Shown here: positions 47,340 to 60,473 of the stretch, in pieces | Layout: every line of letters begins with the position of its first letter | How positions within the stretch are numbered: the first letter of the stretch is position 1 | Assembly (NCBI GenBank): GCA_016098155.1 | Contig: JAAAJB010000146.1 | Location: 1 to 61,583, forward strand | Direction of reading: 5' to 3' | From: Actinomortierella ambigua | Taxonomy: Eukaryota > Mortierellomycota > Mortierellomycetes > Mortierellales > Mortierellaceae | DNA length: 61,583 bases | The notes under the pieces: generated by a model | What the model saw: the letters and a program-made list of their open reading frames with translations, nothing else | What the model was told of the DNA's origin: nothing | Databases searched by the model: none | Position numbers and translations under genes: made by a program

Positions 47340-50300
47340 GGTCGATGTAGTGCTGCAGATGCCATCACTGGAATCCACCGTCGGTTGGAGAACATTGTCC
47401 AGCTTTTAGACCGCGATCGCGCCAAGCGGGCCTTTGTGAGTGGGCCGATGGGCGGCATACATGGCGCGACCAACGCTACCAACAGCAGCAGCAGCAATAA
47501 CAGTAGCATTAGTAGTGGCGATATCTTTGGCGGCGGCGGCGGAGCCGGGATCAGCAATAACAACAATGATAACAACACCAACAGCAACAGGAGAAACAAG
47601 AACGTCGCCAGCGGCGGCGGCGCAGGCTCGACAGGTGTAAAAAGCAGTCTGTCGAACGGAGGAGGAGGAGGCGAAGACGCGCGGCAACGTCTGGAATGGC
47701 AGCTCACGCAGGGGATGCTGCCAGTGTTGGCGGTGGCGGGCCTGCAACCGTTGCACAAGTCGACGATGAATGTGCTGGGGGAGGTGTACGCGGTGCTGAC
47801 TCGGAGGGAGATGTACGATGAAGATGATGTGTTTGTGTCGAGGGCACAGGAACTTGTGGGCGCGTACCTGACTATTGCCAGAGGTAAGAAGGAAAGAAAA
47901 AGAGAGAAAAGAAAGAAAAGGGGGGGGGGTTCATTGATCGTTGTTTCTCTATTCTGTGATGTTCGATCAATGTTACTGATATTAATTTTAATTGTTGATA
48001 TTAGATATTGTGGACTGGGCTGTCGAACCTGAATTGACCTTCCCCGCGGAAATGCCGGTTCTTGCTTCGCGCTTCAAGGCTGGAGGAGGGGGCCACGGTT
48101 CTCACAGTGGCGGTGGGAGTGACATGGCCACATCGTCTACCACCACCACCACTATCGCTACATCGTCAACAACAACAACAACCGCAACGACAACATCCTC
48201 AGGACCATCCAGCGGTGGAACGGGTTCAGGCACAAGCTTAAGCACAGGAGGCAGCGGAGGAGGAGGCGGCAGCGGCGGCGGCCGAGTATGGCTCACGCTA
48301 TCCTTCGATTCGGCGCGGGATGCGATGCACATGGTGTCGTTGATACTGTCGATCTTTGGGGAGCCGACCAGGTGGCGACGGCGTGGGATGGATGTGTATG
48401 TGGATGGGACGCTATTGACGACGCATGTGGCCCCGTTGGTCGCGCATCTTTTCAAGACGCTGCATATGGGGCTGCATCACCACCATCAGAGTGAAGATTC
48501 CGCAGCCACCACACCATCATTATCAACAATAGCACCATCATCGTCATCGTCATCGTTATCATCATCGTCGTCATCGTCATCCACAGCGACTAGCGGTCCA
48601 CAGAAGAGGGCCCAAGTCCTCCAATCGATCGACCCGACGACGATCGACGAGCTGTATCGGGTGTGCATGGTGTGTGTGGTTGCGCTGAAAAAGGAGCAGT
48701 CATTGTCGTTGGCGAGTCAGCGGCGTCTGGTGTTGGCGGAGCTGACCAGGTTGTTGATGATAGCCGTCTGGCACCATGTGCTGCTGCTCCGGTCGCGATA
48801 TGAGACGTGGTGCTACAATCGAGCTCAGACTGCTGCCGTCGCAGCAGCAACAGCAGCTGAAGCTGCGGCTGTTAAACAGGAAGGGGCATCCATGACGGAG
48901 ACCACCACCACCACTACTACTACTATTGCTGCTACGACTACTACAGCGACAGCCGCCGCCGCCGCGGCTGCTGCTGCTGCTGCTGCTGCGGCCAACCTAG
49001 GATCGGCACCGTCGTTTCAAGCATGGCGAGAGCAGACGACGAGCATGATGGAGATGGAGGGTGCGATCGCCGAGGCGATGTACGTGCTGGTTGGGGAGCT
49101 GTCGCAGACGTCGGTTGGGGTTTTGCTGCTGAGCAAGATCTCGAGCACGGTGGAGATGCTAGTGTTGGCGCCAGAGACGCTGGCGCTGAGTTTTGATAGG
49201 AGCGGAGTTAAACTTCAGGTAAAGAGATTGATGGTAGAGACAGAAGTGGGAAAGTGAGGGTTTCTTCTTTTTTTTTGTACATCCGTTATGTCTTGGTTGA
49301 AGCGTTATTATTCATGACAAGAACTCGCTTGGGCTTACAAACCTCCCCTTTTTTTTAATTCTTCTCCTCGATAATAGCAAATGTTGCTCGACACCTACGA
49401 CACGCTGCTAGTGGTAGGTGAGGCGTGGACGACGATGGAGATGACGAAATACCTGGTGAAGAATTATGCGCATCTCCCAAAACAACAAAAGCTGGTCCGC
49501 CTGGTGCTTCGATGCCTGTGTTCGCCCTCGGAGGGGCCAAGGGAACTTGGGCTCGAGCTAAAGGGTTTATCGTCATCATCATCATCGTCATCGTCATCGC
49601 TGGGAGACGAGGCCACAGGTGATCACCACAACCACCAACTACACAAGCGGTCGCGGAGTCCCGACCGATTCGAGATGGAGCATGAACGGATGAATTCCTC
49701 GCAGGGCAAGCGGGCGCGAATGGCCCCATCGTCTTCCATGGTGATGGATCCATCCATGCACAACAACATGTCGTCCTCGTATTCGTACCCATCGTCGATG
49801 GAAGACTCGGGCATCTCGAGTATTCTGCCGACGACGCAAGCGTCGGAACAAATGCATGGCGGTGGTGTTGGCGGTGGTGGTGGTGGTGTGTGGACACAGA
49901 GAGTGGACCTAGTGGCGGCCACAAACACGACGACGATGATGATGGCGACAAATGCACTGACGGAGACCACCAAACCTACGGCCCCATCGCCGAGCGTAGT
50001 CGGTCGGGTGTTGATCCAGTGGCTGCGACCGCTGTTGGCCCGCAAGGGACGAGTGGGACATGGTAGCCCGGGCAGCGGCGGCGACAGTGGCAGTGGCAGT
50101 GGCGGTGGCCATGGCAGTAACAGCAGCGGTGGTGGTGCTGGTGCTGGTGCTGGTGGCAGTGGCGGTGGCAACAGTGGTGGGTCGTCGTCGTCGTCTCGAG
50201 GGATTGAGATGCCGGCGTGTTCGATCGAGGACCTACGTTCGGCCAAGGTGTTGCTAGCGTCGTGGAGTCGACTTTTTATGTCCAAGCGAGCAGGAGCAAG

Positions 50301-53300
50301 AGCAGGGGCAGCAAGGGCAAGGGCAATGGCATCGTCCTTCTCGGGGCAACAGCAGTGGATGACGTTGGCGCAGGACATGAGCAACTTTTGTCGGACGTAC
50401 CTCGTGTGGGCGCTGAGTCCCGGGATGCAGGATATGGCGAAGAACCGGGCGTACCTCGAGGGATCGTATCCGTTGGTCCTGGAAATGGTGGCGATCCTGG
50501 CGTGGCTTCTGTCGTCGCCGTCGTCGTCGTCCTTGGCATCGACGCCGGAGGGGGCGTCATTGACTGTGCATCTGATCACGTTGGCATCCGGTCCGTGGTT
50601 TGAACTGTTGGCGAAGCAGGAGCTTTGGGGCCAAGGAGGCAATGGCACTGGCACTGGTACTGGTGGGAGAGGTGCGACGACGACGACGAAGGACTCGGAC
50701 AGTGCAGCAGCAGGAGGAGGAGGTCGTGGAGAGATGGCGAGTCAACGCCAGATTGTGCAGTCGCTGCGAGAGGTGTTGAGCGGGTCGGATGCGCAGCTTC
50801 GAAACATGTGCTCGCTACTCAAAACGTGTTCGGTGCTGGCCGCCACGGAGGAGCAGGCGCTGCGCGCGATGGCGAGGCTGCCGCATGCGCCGGCGTTGGA
50901 AGACTGGCGTCGATGGGTGATCGTGCGAGCCCTAGGAGGGAAGAGAACAAGGACGGGAACGACCGCGACAGAGACTGCGACATCGACGACGACAGCGGGT
51001 GGCATGGTGTCGGCCTTTCTCTCGCCGCCGCCACCACCGGCAACAGCAGCAGCATCGTCGTCAAAGTCGGGTGGCATCCGAGTTGCGGCTTTGGGGGCAT
51101 TTTTTGAGCTTTGTGCACGGACGCCAAATAATGCGCCGCTCTTGCAGCAGTTGAGTCGGTATGTGGTTTTGTTTACCTTTTTTTTTGTTTATTGTGTGTG
51201 CATGCGTCTGCGTGTGTACGTATATTGTATGTGTTGGGGATGTGTGCATGTTTATGCACATGTGGCAATGAGGAACATTCATGCACCGTTGCATACGGCT
51301 CTGGGCTTTGCAACAAAAAAAAACAAACAAGCATCTTATTTTCCTACTCAACTCCCAACACCCCCTTCATATTTGAATAACCTAGAATGTTTGCATCGCT
51401 GGATAGCGACGAAATGGATCGCCCATTCGTGAGATTGGCATGCCAAAGGGTCGGGCCTCTTCTCAACGAGTTGCAAAAAAACTTGAGAAACTCTGCTGCG
51501 GAGGTCGGCAAGAGGACTGATCCCCCACAGCACCTGCCATGGTCGACGCTGAATTACTTTGGTCGTTTGCTGGGGATGAGTCGCGAGCTTCAGCTGGAGG
51601 AGGATCTACTGTATGGTTTTGCGGAAGCGTTTGAGTGCTTTGACCTGGCAGATGTGGCCTGTCAAGAGTCGCAGTTTCTCGGGTTTGCATTCGATATGCT
51701 AAAGAGCGAGAATTTGAATGTCTGTACAGCTGCTGGGTAAGTGTGTCTGATTTCTTCATTACAAAACGCAAGATAAAAAACAAGGGGGCGATCACACTAA
51801 ATAACCCCTTTACTCTTTTGATGGATTAGAACTATTGTCCAAAAGATTGTACGGAGAGCAGTGACAACTGCCCCGGAGTCCCCCGAGTATGACATCCTGG
51901 AGGCGCATTTGGACAAGGCTGTGGACACCATCCAAGAAGCCATCTATGTTGCAAAGGAGAAGCACATAGCACCCTTCACGGCCGTGGTTAAGATTGCTTG
52001 CAAAATACTATTGAGCCTTCCAGAGGGACATCGGATCCACTCCAAGCTACTGTTCTCTTTGCTCGTCGTGGCAGTCCGGTCGTCGTCTCAGATTAGCACG
52101 ATTACAATGCAAGAGGTAAGCCGCGCTGTAGACCACAAATACATAGAGGCGAGGTGGAAGTGGGACATGAGGATAGTCAACTGACCGTACTGACAATTTA
52201 CCTGTTTTTTTTTCGTGATTAGCTGGGTATTGTCGCGAGCGCAAGAGAGATCAGATGTGAGAGACTCGTCCTTTCACAGATCAACATGGTGTCCTATTTT
52301 GTGATCGACCACCTGCTCAGCAAGGATGTGAGCCAATACGCGGAAGACATTGCATGGCTGAAATGGATGGGACACTCGACACCCAGCTTTCTGCTGACAT
52401 ATGTCGATAGCATCCTTCCTTTGCTCTTTGTGGTCCGCGATCAGACCCGGGCCAACCGTGGAGTCTTCTTCACGGATCTGGGACATGAAGAACAGTTCAA
52501 GATCGTGCTCGCGTTGGGTAAAATGCTATTCCCTCGGAATGGTGCCAGCATCTCGTCCGCTTCTACAGCGGCAGAAGCAGCAGCTAGCCAGGACTCTCCA
52601 AATGACACATTCGTGGTGGTCAAGACCTGTACGGACCATATGGGCCCGATCTTGGCCGAGGTATTCATGCAGGACGACATGAACCACGTGAGAAGTTCTC
52701 TAGAGATTCTGACGAGGCTGTGTACAGGCGACGACGGCAACAGTTCTGGCCAGTCGCCCATGAGCGTAGGAGAGTTGTTTGCCATGTCGTATCAGCCGCT
52801 GCTATTCAATGTCTGTCTGAAGCTTGGCTCCGAAGAGGAAGAGGAGCGTAAGCGGGCACGGACCGTTATTGGTATCATCAGAGACGAGCACCGTCGGCAG
52901 CGAGGAGCCTCTGGTGCGGGATCAGGCGCACTCGAGAACGGAGAAGGCTCCGAGTCGGTTCTGCACAAATACTCGTTGGCTATCGTCACCCACATTAACA
53001 GGCTCGTGCATGATGCTCGTCAGATGACGCCCATGAACAAACGGCTAGAAGCGATTCGGTGCCTCGCGGAGCTGATCCAGATGTTGCAGCCACTCAAGGG
53101 TTTTATCCTTGGCCAGGTATTTTGAGTTTTTTTTCCATCGATGAGACAAAGGAGAGCCTTTGTTAAAACCTGTGTTGTGAAGAATATGTCTGCTGCATTA
53201 CTGACAAACATGGTACATTTGTGCTACAAATCATTAATAGGTACTGACGACATTAAGGGCGTTGATGACAGTCAACGGACTGCTGGCGACGTCGCTGGCG

Positions 53301-56300
53301 ACATTGTCGCAGATCATCTTCAAGGTCGACCCAAAGATGCTGGTACCGTTGTTCCTGTCGACAGTGCTCTGTTTGTGCAAGGCGTACCCTGCAGCGGATT
53401 CACGTGGGCGGACCATCATCGTTGATACGTTGCAGTATCTGATCGTGACTCGCAAGGCCGAGTTCAGATCGCACTTTGTTGACTTGTGTGCCTTGCCGCA
53501 GGATCCACCATTCGTCAAGATGAACGAGCTTATCGCGGGAGCGAAGAAGGCTACACCGTTCGCGGACCGACTGCGACGGTTGTCGGAACGAGTCGAGAGC
53601 GAGGATCCCGAGATGGCGGAGGAAGCACTTTGTGAGCTGAAGGAGTACCTGCTTCAGCACAGCCACGAGCTGGGTGTGATGACAAGCAAGTGGCCGCGCG
53701 TGGATGATCTGCTGAACACGGTGGTGGAGCGGCTGCTGCGTGGGGTCGGGCGCTCCAAGGGTGCCGATACCCCTGTGGCCCATTACTGCTTGGACTGCTT
53801 GGGTATCATTGGCGCTGTCGACCCGGCCCGATTCTCATTCGTGTCGACGCGATTGAGCACGCCAGTGTTTCGTAACTTTGAGGACCTGGAGGAAGCCAAG
53901 GATTTTGTGTGCCATCTACTGCAGAACCAGCTGGCGTCACCATCTCGACCTGTCAACGATACGCTCTCAGAAGGTTACTGGGGATATGCAGTGCAGTCCC
54001 TGCTGGCCTTTTGTGATATCACGCGAGAGGTGATCACAGCACCCGTCAGTTCGACCCGTCCAGCCAGCCCGTCTTCATGGTCCTCTCAACTCTCAGGGGC
54101 CAACACCCAGGCGGTTTCGCTCAGCCTTCAGCCGATGCGGCGGTTTCAACCAAAGAGTCCTGTGGAGCGATGGAATGCCTTTACGTCGGATGTACGCGAG
54201 GTGCTTGCACCGCTGGTCGGGGCCAAGTACAAGGAGAGAGAGCCGCTGCATGCGCCAACCGAAGGCTACCCCTTCTACACACGGGCAGCGACGTTCCAAG
54301 ACTGGATGGCAATGTGGGCAAAGTACCTAATCTCGGAGGTGACAAACCCATATGCGAGGGAGATCTTCCGAGCGTGCCGACGGTTGCTATCATACGATCT
54401 CAATACGTGTCAGTACCTATTGCCCCATCTGGTCCTGCACGTGTTTCTGGGGAAGGATGATCAAAAGCGCCAGATGATCATGGTCGAGATGTTGCGGGTC
54501 CTCTATGATGGTCGACCACAGCAAGCAGAAGACGATCCTTGGGAGCTGAGGATGTGTGAGATCAGCGAGAAGAACCAGCTCGGCAGTCAGATGGTGTTTT
54601 CGCTGTTGGACCATATCTCGCAATGGGTCAAGTGGCAGAAGAACCAAACCTCGACCAAGACATCAGCCTTGCGCGGAAGGACTGTCTCGGCCTCGCAACA
54701 GCACCGGCTGGAGGAGCGCGAGCTGTTGGAGGCGGTGGAGATGCGGTTGAATTCGGTCTCGAGGGATATCATTGCAGCCTCGTCGTTCCGAACACGGGCC
54801 TATGCCCGGTCATTGCTGCACCATGAGCTGAATATTCGACATGTCCGGCAGCGAGGAGGCGGCAGTGGCAGCGATGGAGCAGGAGTAGGAGGTAGTAGTA
54901 GCCACATCAACAGCAGTCAGCAGGAATCGTCTCAGCTGCAAAGCATGTATCACCACCTCCAAGAGATCTATGTCAACATGGACGAGCCTGACGGCATGGA
55001 GGGCATCACAGGTTTAGTGACCAGCGACTCGCTAGCACAGCGGATCTTTGCTTTTGAGAGCGCAGGCAGGTGGAAGGAGGCCGAGGCTTGTTATACATTG
55101 GGTCTTTCGGATGATCCCATGTCTTATGAACTGCACACTGGACGGTACAAGTGTCTCCGAAACCTGGGTGATTTTGGTAATTATCTTCTATTTCACAAGG
55201 AGGAGTACGATCGTTTGACTCCTTTTCTTGATCTAGTACTTGATGTATACTCACCAACCACCCCCCTCCCTTCTTTTTTTTTGTATTTGCATTTATATGT
55301 TCCTCCCGACTGCTTATAGAAAATTTGCTGGGCATGACGGATGGTGACTTGCTCATGCACCCCAATATGGAAAAGGAGCTCAACCCATACCGCATCGAAG
55401 CGACATGGAAGACGCAAAATTGGGAGCTTTTGACGTCAGAGTTCGAGCAGCCTCATTGGACGACCTTTGATACGATGCTTGGGCGGATTCTGCTCGACAT
55501 GCGTAACCACCGGACCAGAGATTTTGAGCAGCACGTGCGAGAGGCGAAGGCAATGTTGATTGGTCCTCTGGCGGCGGCGAGTATGGAGAGCTATAGCCGA
55601 GGCTATGAAGAAATGGTCAAACTGAGCATGCTCCATGAGCTCGAGGAGGCACAGAAGGCCTGGAACGTATTTATCGAGTCGGGTCAGCCAGCGGGGTATC
55701 TAGGATGGCTACAGCAGCAAGCACCGTGTCTTGAGCACCGCCTCCAGGCGATGGTCCCGTCGTTCCGAATCCGAGAGCAGATGATGCGGCTGCGACGGAT
55801 TGGACTGTACGATCTGCGGATTGAACAGCTCGGGCATGATGATGAAAGGGCGATGCTGCAACAAGAGTCGGCCGAGATCTGGTTGCAGACGGCGCGGTCT
55901 GCACGGCGGAGCCAGAACAGTGTGCTGGCCTTCCGCGCCATCTTGAATGCCGAGCGCCTTGGCAACCGGTCGGCGACGATCGAGCGGGCCAAGTGGGAGT
56001 TTTTGCAGGATGAGCGGCGGGCCTTCCAGACCATTGACTCGGCACTGACCACGAGCTGGAGTCTCAGTCAAGCCGGAACGGGACAGCCTTCGTCGGTGTC
56101 GTTGTCCTCATCGGCGACAGTCGCGACGGCCCATCAGGGACTCCGAGGATCAACGCTGCTCCAGGGGCGAAAGATCCTGCCAGCTGCAATTGCGTCCAAT
56201 CTGAATCGTGCGATCCCATCGCGGATCGTGTCGGCCGACTCGCCACTGGAGCGCAAGTGGGAGACACTTTTTGGTGTAGTGAGCAAGACCATTGAGCGAG

Positions 56301-58648
56301 TGCGGGACCGGCAGTTACCCGTCGACAGCGTCGAGTTTATCCGGGCCAAGGCAAAGTTGCTCAAGGCTCGATGGATGGACCGAAGCCAGCTGGCTGATGC
56401 GATGGATATTGTCGATAGTTATATTCAAGTCATCAAAGAGTGCGAAGGATGGGACAAAGGCTACTACCTGTTGGGCCATTTCTACCTGAGGCTGTTTGAC
56501 ACTCGGAGGAAGAGGCGTGGAGGTGATCCCGGTCTCAAGTAAGTTTGTTTGTCCTACCCATGATGTTGACAAGTTTGGAGAATGCTTTTGACGTATCGGA
56601 CAACAGCCGGCACACATTTTTCATCCAAAATACTCATTTTTATGTCTTCCTCCCTTCTTTTTTTTTCGTCTCCGTAACAAATAGTGCGAGATTGCTGATA
56701 GAAGGTTGTCGACTGTACGGAAAGGCATTGTCGCTCGGACCCAAGTACCTCTTCCAGTCGCTTCCAAGGCTGCTCACGCTGTGGCTCGACACTGGCAGCG
56801 TGGTTGATAGGCTGGAGAGAGCCCGAAGGCATAGTGCCGAGACAGGAGACCAAACGAGGGTGAACGAGATCCTTATCCGCCAGTCGTTTGGTCTCTCCAA
56901 AACGGCCCCCGGCGCGTTCAGAGAGTTGTGTATGCTGATGGAGGACTTGAACGAGAAGTTGCCGTCGTATATGGTAGGTTACCACCTCTTACTTGCCCTT
57001 TTTTATTTTTTTTTACGTGCAACATATGAAAGAGCAACATGCCTGGTCAACCTTCCAAACATCTGCTTAGGGCTGACAATTTCTCAACTCTTTTCGTATC
57101 TTCTAGTTTCTATCGGCGTTCCCGCAGATTATTTCTCGCATGGGCCACAGGAATGCAGAGGCAGCAAAGATCCTACACAAGACCATCGTCAACGTACTGA
57201 TAGCCTTCCCGGACCAGGCCATTTGGCAGCTGGTGTCAGTCTCTCGCTCGGTGGTCGAGGACCGACGCACGACCTGCAACACACTGCTTCAGGGTATCAA
57301 GAGCATCCCAACGCTCGGAATCCCACTCACGGACAAGATCCGCGAGGCGTACCAGCTCTGTGACACGCTCATCACACTCTGCGGGGCCCCTGTGCCGGAC
57401 AAGGCGAGCAAGTTGAGTCTGGAGCGAGATTTCCCCAAGCAGTTCAAATCGTTGCGCCCGCGGTACAATATTGTCGTGCCCGGACAGGAGACGCTGAGCC
57501 CGCTGTTACCGGGATCATGCCAGACGATGGCGTCGCATCGCGCGTTCCGTGAGGGGCTACCCCAGGTCGAGTGTATTCTCGACGAGATTGATGTGATGTC
57601 GTCGCTGCAGCGGCCTCGGAAAATCACCATCCGAGGCAGTGACGGACGGCACTATGTGTTCTTGTGTAAGCCAAAGGATGATCTGCGCAAGGACACAAAG
57701 GTGGTGGAGGTCAGCTCGTTGGTGAACATGCTGTTGCGAACGGATCGAGAGGCGAGTCGCCGGAACCTGTATATTCGGCAGTATGCGGTGGTGCCGTTGA
57801 ACGAGGAGTGTGGGCTGATCGAGTGGGTGAAGAACACGGTGCCGTTCCGGCAGATCATCCACCGGCAGACCAAGATTCTGGGACAGCCGATGCCGAGTGT
57901 GCAAGAGGCGAGGAAGATCCTGGAGAGTCCGTCGGCAGCGCACCTGTTTGTGCACGAGCTGTTGCCAAAGTGCCCGAGCGTGTTTTACACATGGCTCCAA
58001 GACATCTCGACGAGCCCGACGGACTGGTTTGCGACGCGGCTTCGGTACACGCGGACGACGGCGGTGATGTCGATGGTGGGGCATATTCTGGGATTGGGCG
58101 ATCGGCACGGCGAGAATATTTTGTTTGACCAAAAGAATGGCGATATTGTGCATGTGGACTTTAACTGTATTTTCGAGCAAGCCAAATCGTTCCCGAAACC
58201 GGAGAAGGTGCCGTTCCGTCTGACGCATAACCTAGTGGATGCCTTTGGTATCTCGGGGTGCGATGGTGTCTTCCGCAAGACGTGCGAGGTCACGCTGAGC
58301 GTGTTTCGGTCGCACAGCGATGCGTTCACGCCCATCCTGGAGGGCTTCTTGCATGACCCGTTGGTGGAGTGGTCCCGCAAACGGTCGAGACACCCGGTCT
58401 TGACGGCGACACCCAACTCGGCAGCAGTAGCTGGTGGTGCTCATGATCAGGCCGAGTATGCGGGTGACGCCCAACAACATGACAAGGCCCAGTCGGTACT
58501 GGTGGCCATCAGCAAGAAGCTCGCTGGTGATTCCATGCATGGTGGACAGCCCCTGTCGGTCGAGGGTCAGGTGGAGGAGCTGATTCGGCATGCTACCCAT
58601 CCAGACAATCTGAGTGCCATGTATATTGGCTGGAGCGCTTACCAGTGA
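46814..58648 (+). CDS. ATR/Mec1/Rad3 checkpoint kinase
   Basis: Phosphatidylinositol-3-kinase-like protein kinase that senses RPA-coated single-stranded DNA and starts the replication and DNA-damage checkpoint. Inferred exons: 46814-46844, 47341-47883, 48005-49218, 49378-51158, 51386-51736, 51830-52115, 52223-53116, 53241-55176, 55320-56538, 56685-56973, 57107-58648; phases agree and give 3361 aa. HEAT-like helices fill the N-terminal two thirds; the FAT region is about residues 2200-2900. The kinase domain (about 3000-3310) has CKPKDDLRKD (nucleotide-binding Lys), RTYAVIPLNDECGIIEW-like YAVVPLNEECGLIEWV, catalytic loop GHILGLGDRHGENILF and HVDFNC. The FATC end is LSVEGQVEELIRHA...MYIGWSAYQ. 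ATR rather than ATM or TOR is shown by the LNEECGLIEWV, FRLTHNLVDAFG and FLHDPLVEW signatures. It exceeds human ATR (2644 aa) because of Gly/Ser/Thr/Ala-rich inserts in exons 2-4. The 31-nt first exon (MSMHGETPAE) is chosen for phase and context and is the least certain part. Confidence 0.93.
47275..47330. repeat. (CT)n microsatellite at intron 1 acceptor of ATR gene
   Basis: About 28 CT units followed by TTTTTTTTAG form the polypyrimidine tract and acceptor at 47340. Length changes here could alter splicing. Confidence 0.92.
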
Positions 58649-60473
58649 ATGGAGTGGAAGGCACTCCCCGATAAGCGAATGCGTGTTTTTGTTTTTTATT
58701 TTTGGCAACAACCCTTTTTTTACCTTTGTCTTGTATTTTCGCAGTATTTCAATATACCCCCCCCCCTTCCAATATTTTGTTTTCCATAAACTCTTTTGAC
58801 CGTCCTCTGCGACGGGTGTAGTAGAGTGTGGCGCGCTTGACCTGACCGGCATGATGAAAAAGAAGAATGGACTGTCCTGAAGAGGCAGACGTAGCACAGG
58901 ATGGTAGCAATACAGTGGGGGGGGGGGAGCAACGAAATGATAGCGACTGCCATAGGCACGAACGCGACTTTTGTGTGTGTATACCTAGGAGATCTGTTCC
59001 AGGGACTATTGTTGGCCTTGGAGGGGGCTCGGTGTGAGGGAGGCGTATTTTGTGTGTATCCGTATTTGTGTCAGGGACAGATCAAACCTGATTTTGAGTG
59101 ATCCACACCTCAGGAAGGCTAAGATCTAATTAATCCCACCATGGTTGCATGACCCTAATCAGCTCTCGGCCTCTTCGTCATCAGAGCAGGAAAAAATAAA
59201 CAAAAAATGGCCACAGCTCTCATTAAACGGGATCGAGAACCCCTGTGGTCGAGGATCCTTGTGTGGCATGAGTATAACTGTCTGGAGAGAGTTTTGGGAA
59301 GACAGGATAACCTACATACATAGCCCCTCCTTCATGGCCGTTATCTTACGTGCTATTCCCGCGACCCCGCCTCACAAATAATTCCACACTAGGAGGTGAA
59401 AAGATTAATTCAGCCTCCTCGCTCGAAAACAAACGAGTCAAGAAAACAAACTCATGATGCTTTATGCCCCAAGGTTGAGCAAGATTGCATCTGTTAGTTC
59501 CTGAATAGCCGTATGTAGGGTATTGCAGCCTCGGTTTTTTTTTCGCTACACGTTCTAATGTAATGGCGAAGGTTTAGACTGGGAGGGACGGGTGAGGGAG
59601 GGGGTGACGAACAACAAAAACAGTGAGACTTTGCCGACAACGTGCCTTTACCACCCTTGGCCCAGTAAGGATAGTGGTGGTAGTGAAATAATTAGGTAGG
59701 CTCGCATTTCCAAAGTGTATAGTGGACGACTGTTCATAGGATAATGGCGACAATTGTGGATCGATGGTTTGTTGTTATGCATATGTCAATCCCAGGTACA
59801 GAGATGTTGGAGGACGCTCTAAATTTATGCATCGATTGAAAAAAAAAATCATGGCGGTGAGGCTAAAATAATGAGGACCAAAGCCGCAGGATTTTGTGGG
59901 GAAAGTGATGACGCCCAGGGCAGAGCTTTATCGTGGTACACACACAAAGCGGCCGGGGGGGGGCTCGAAACAACACAATGTGCAGATATGAGGCCACGAA
60001 AAGACAAACGACATTCACGTTGTGTGGAGGAAGGGGGTTTGCAGTCAGACAATGGTTCGTTCGTTCGTTCGTTCGTTCACTCTTGCAGACGCCATGTGCT
60101 ATGGGTGTTGGTTTCGACCATGGATATGGTTTGAGTTTGTCTATGACGGAGGAAGAGGTCAGAGAAGGGGGCAATTGTGAGCACATGAAACTCAAAAACG
60201 AATTATGGATGCGGCCCAACTCCGTGCATACTTTTTTTTTTTGTGGGCGATGACCGAAAATAGCCAAACCACCATTTCTCTCTCTCTCTCTCTCTTCTCT
60301 TCTCTTTCCATTTCTTGTTTTCAGGATTCTCTTCGCCAAACATAAATACCCCCCTCTCTCACACACACCCTTTCTCTCTCTTCCACTGTTGCTTTATCCT
60401 TACTCACAACGCTTGACCGAATTCTGCACACTCTTCACACTTATTCCCCAAAAGAATCCCCTCTACCTTCTCA
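58649..60473. other. Intergenic, no gene seen
   Basis: 1.8 kb after the kinase stop. Contains G and A homopolymers, a GTTC tetranucleotide repeat near 60056-60076, and a CT-rich block from about 60270 that leads to the next ATG. No supported protein or RNA gene. Confidence 0.65.
60056..60076. repeat. (GTTC)n tetranucleotide repeat
   Basis: Five tandem GTTC units in the spacer downstream of the ATR gene. Confidence 0.85.

Noticed and set aside
49623..50654. 343-codon antisense frame over ATR exon 4
   Set aside because: Low-complexity shadow of the plus-strand kinase exon, with no family match.
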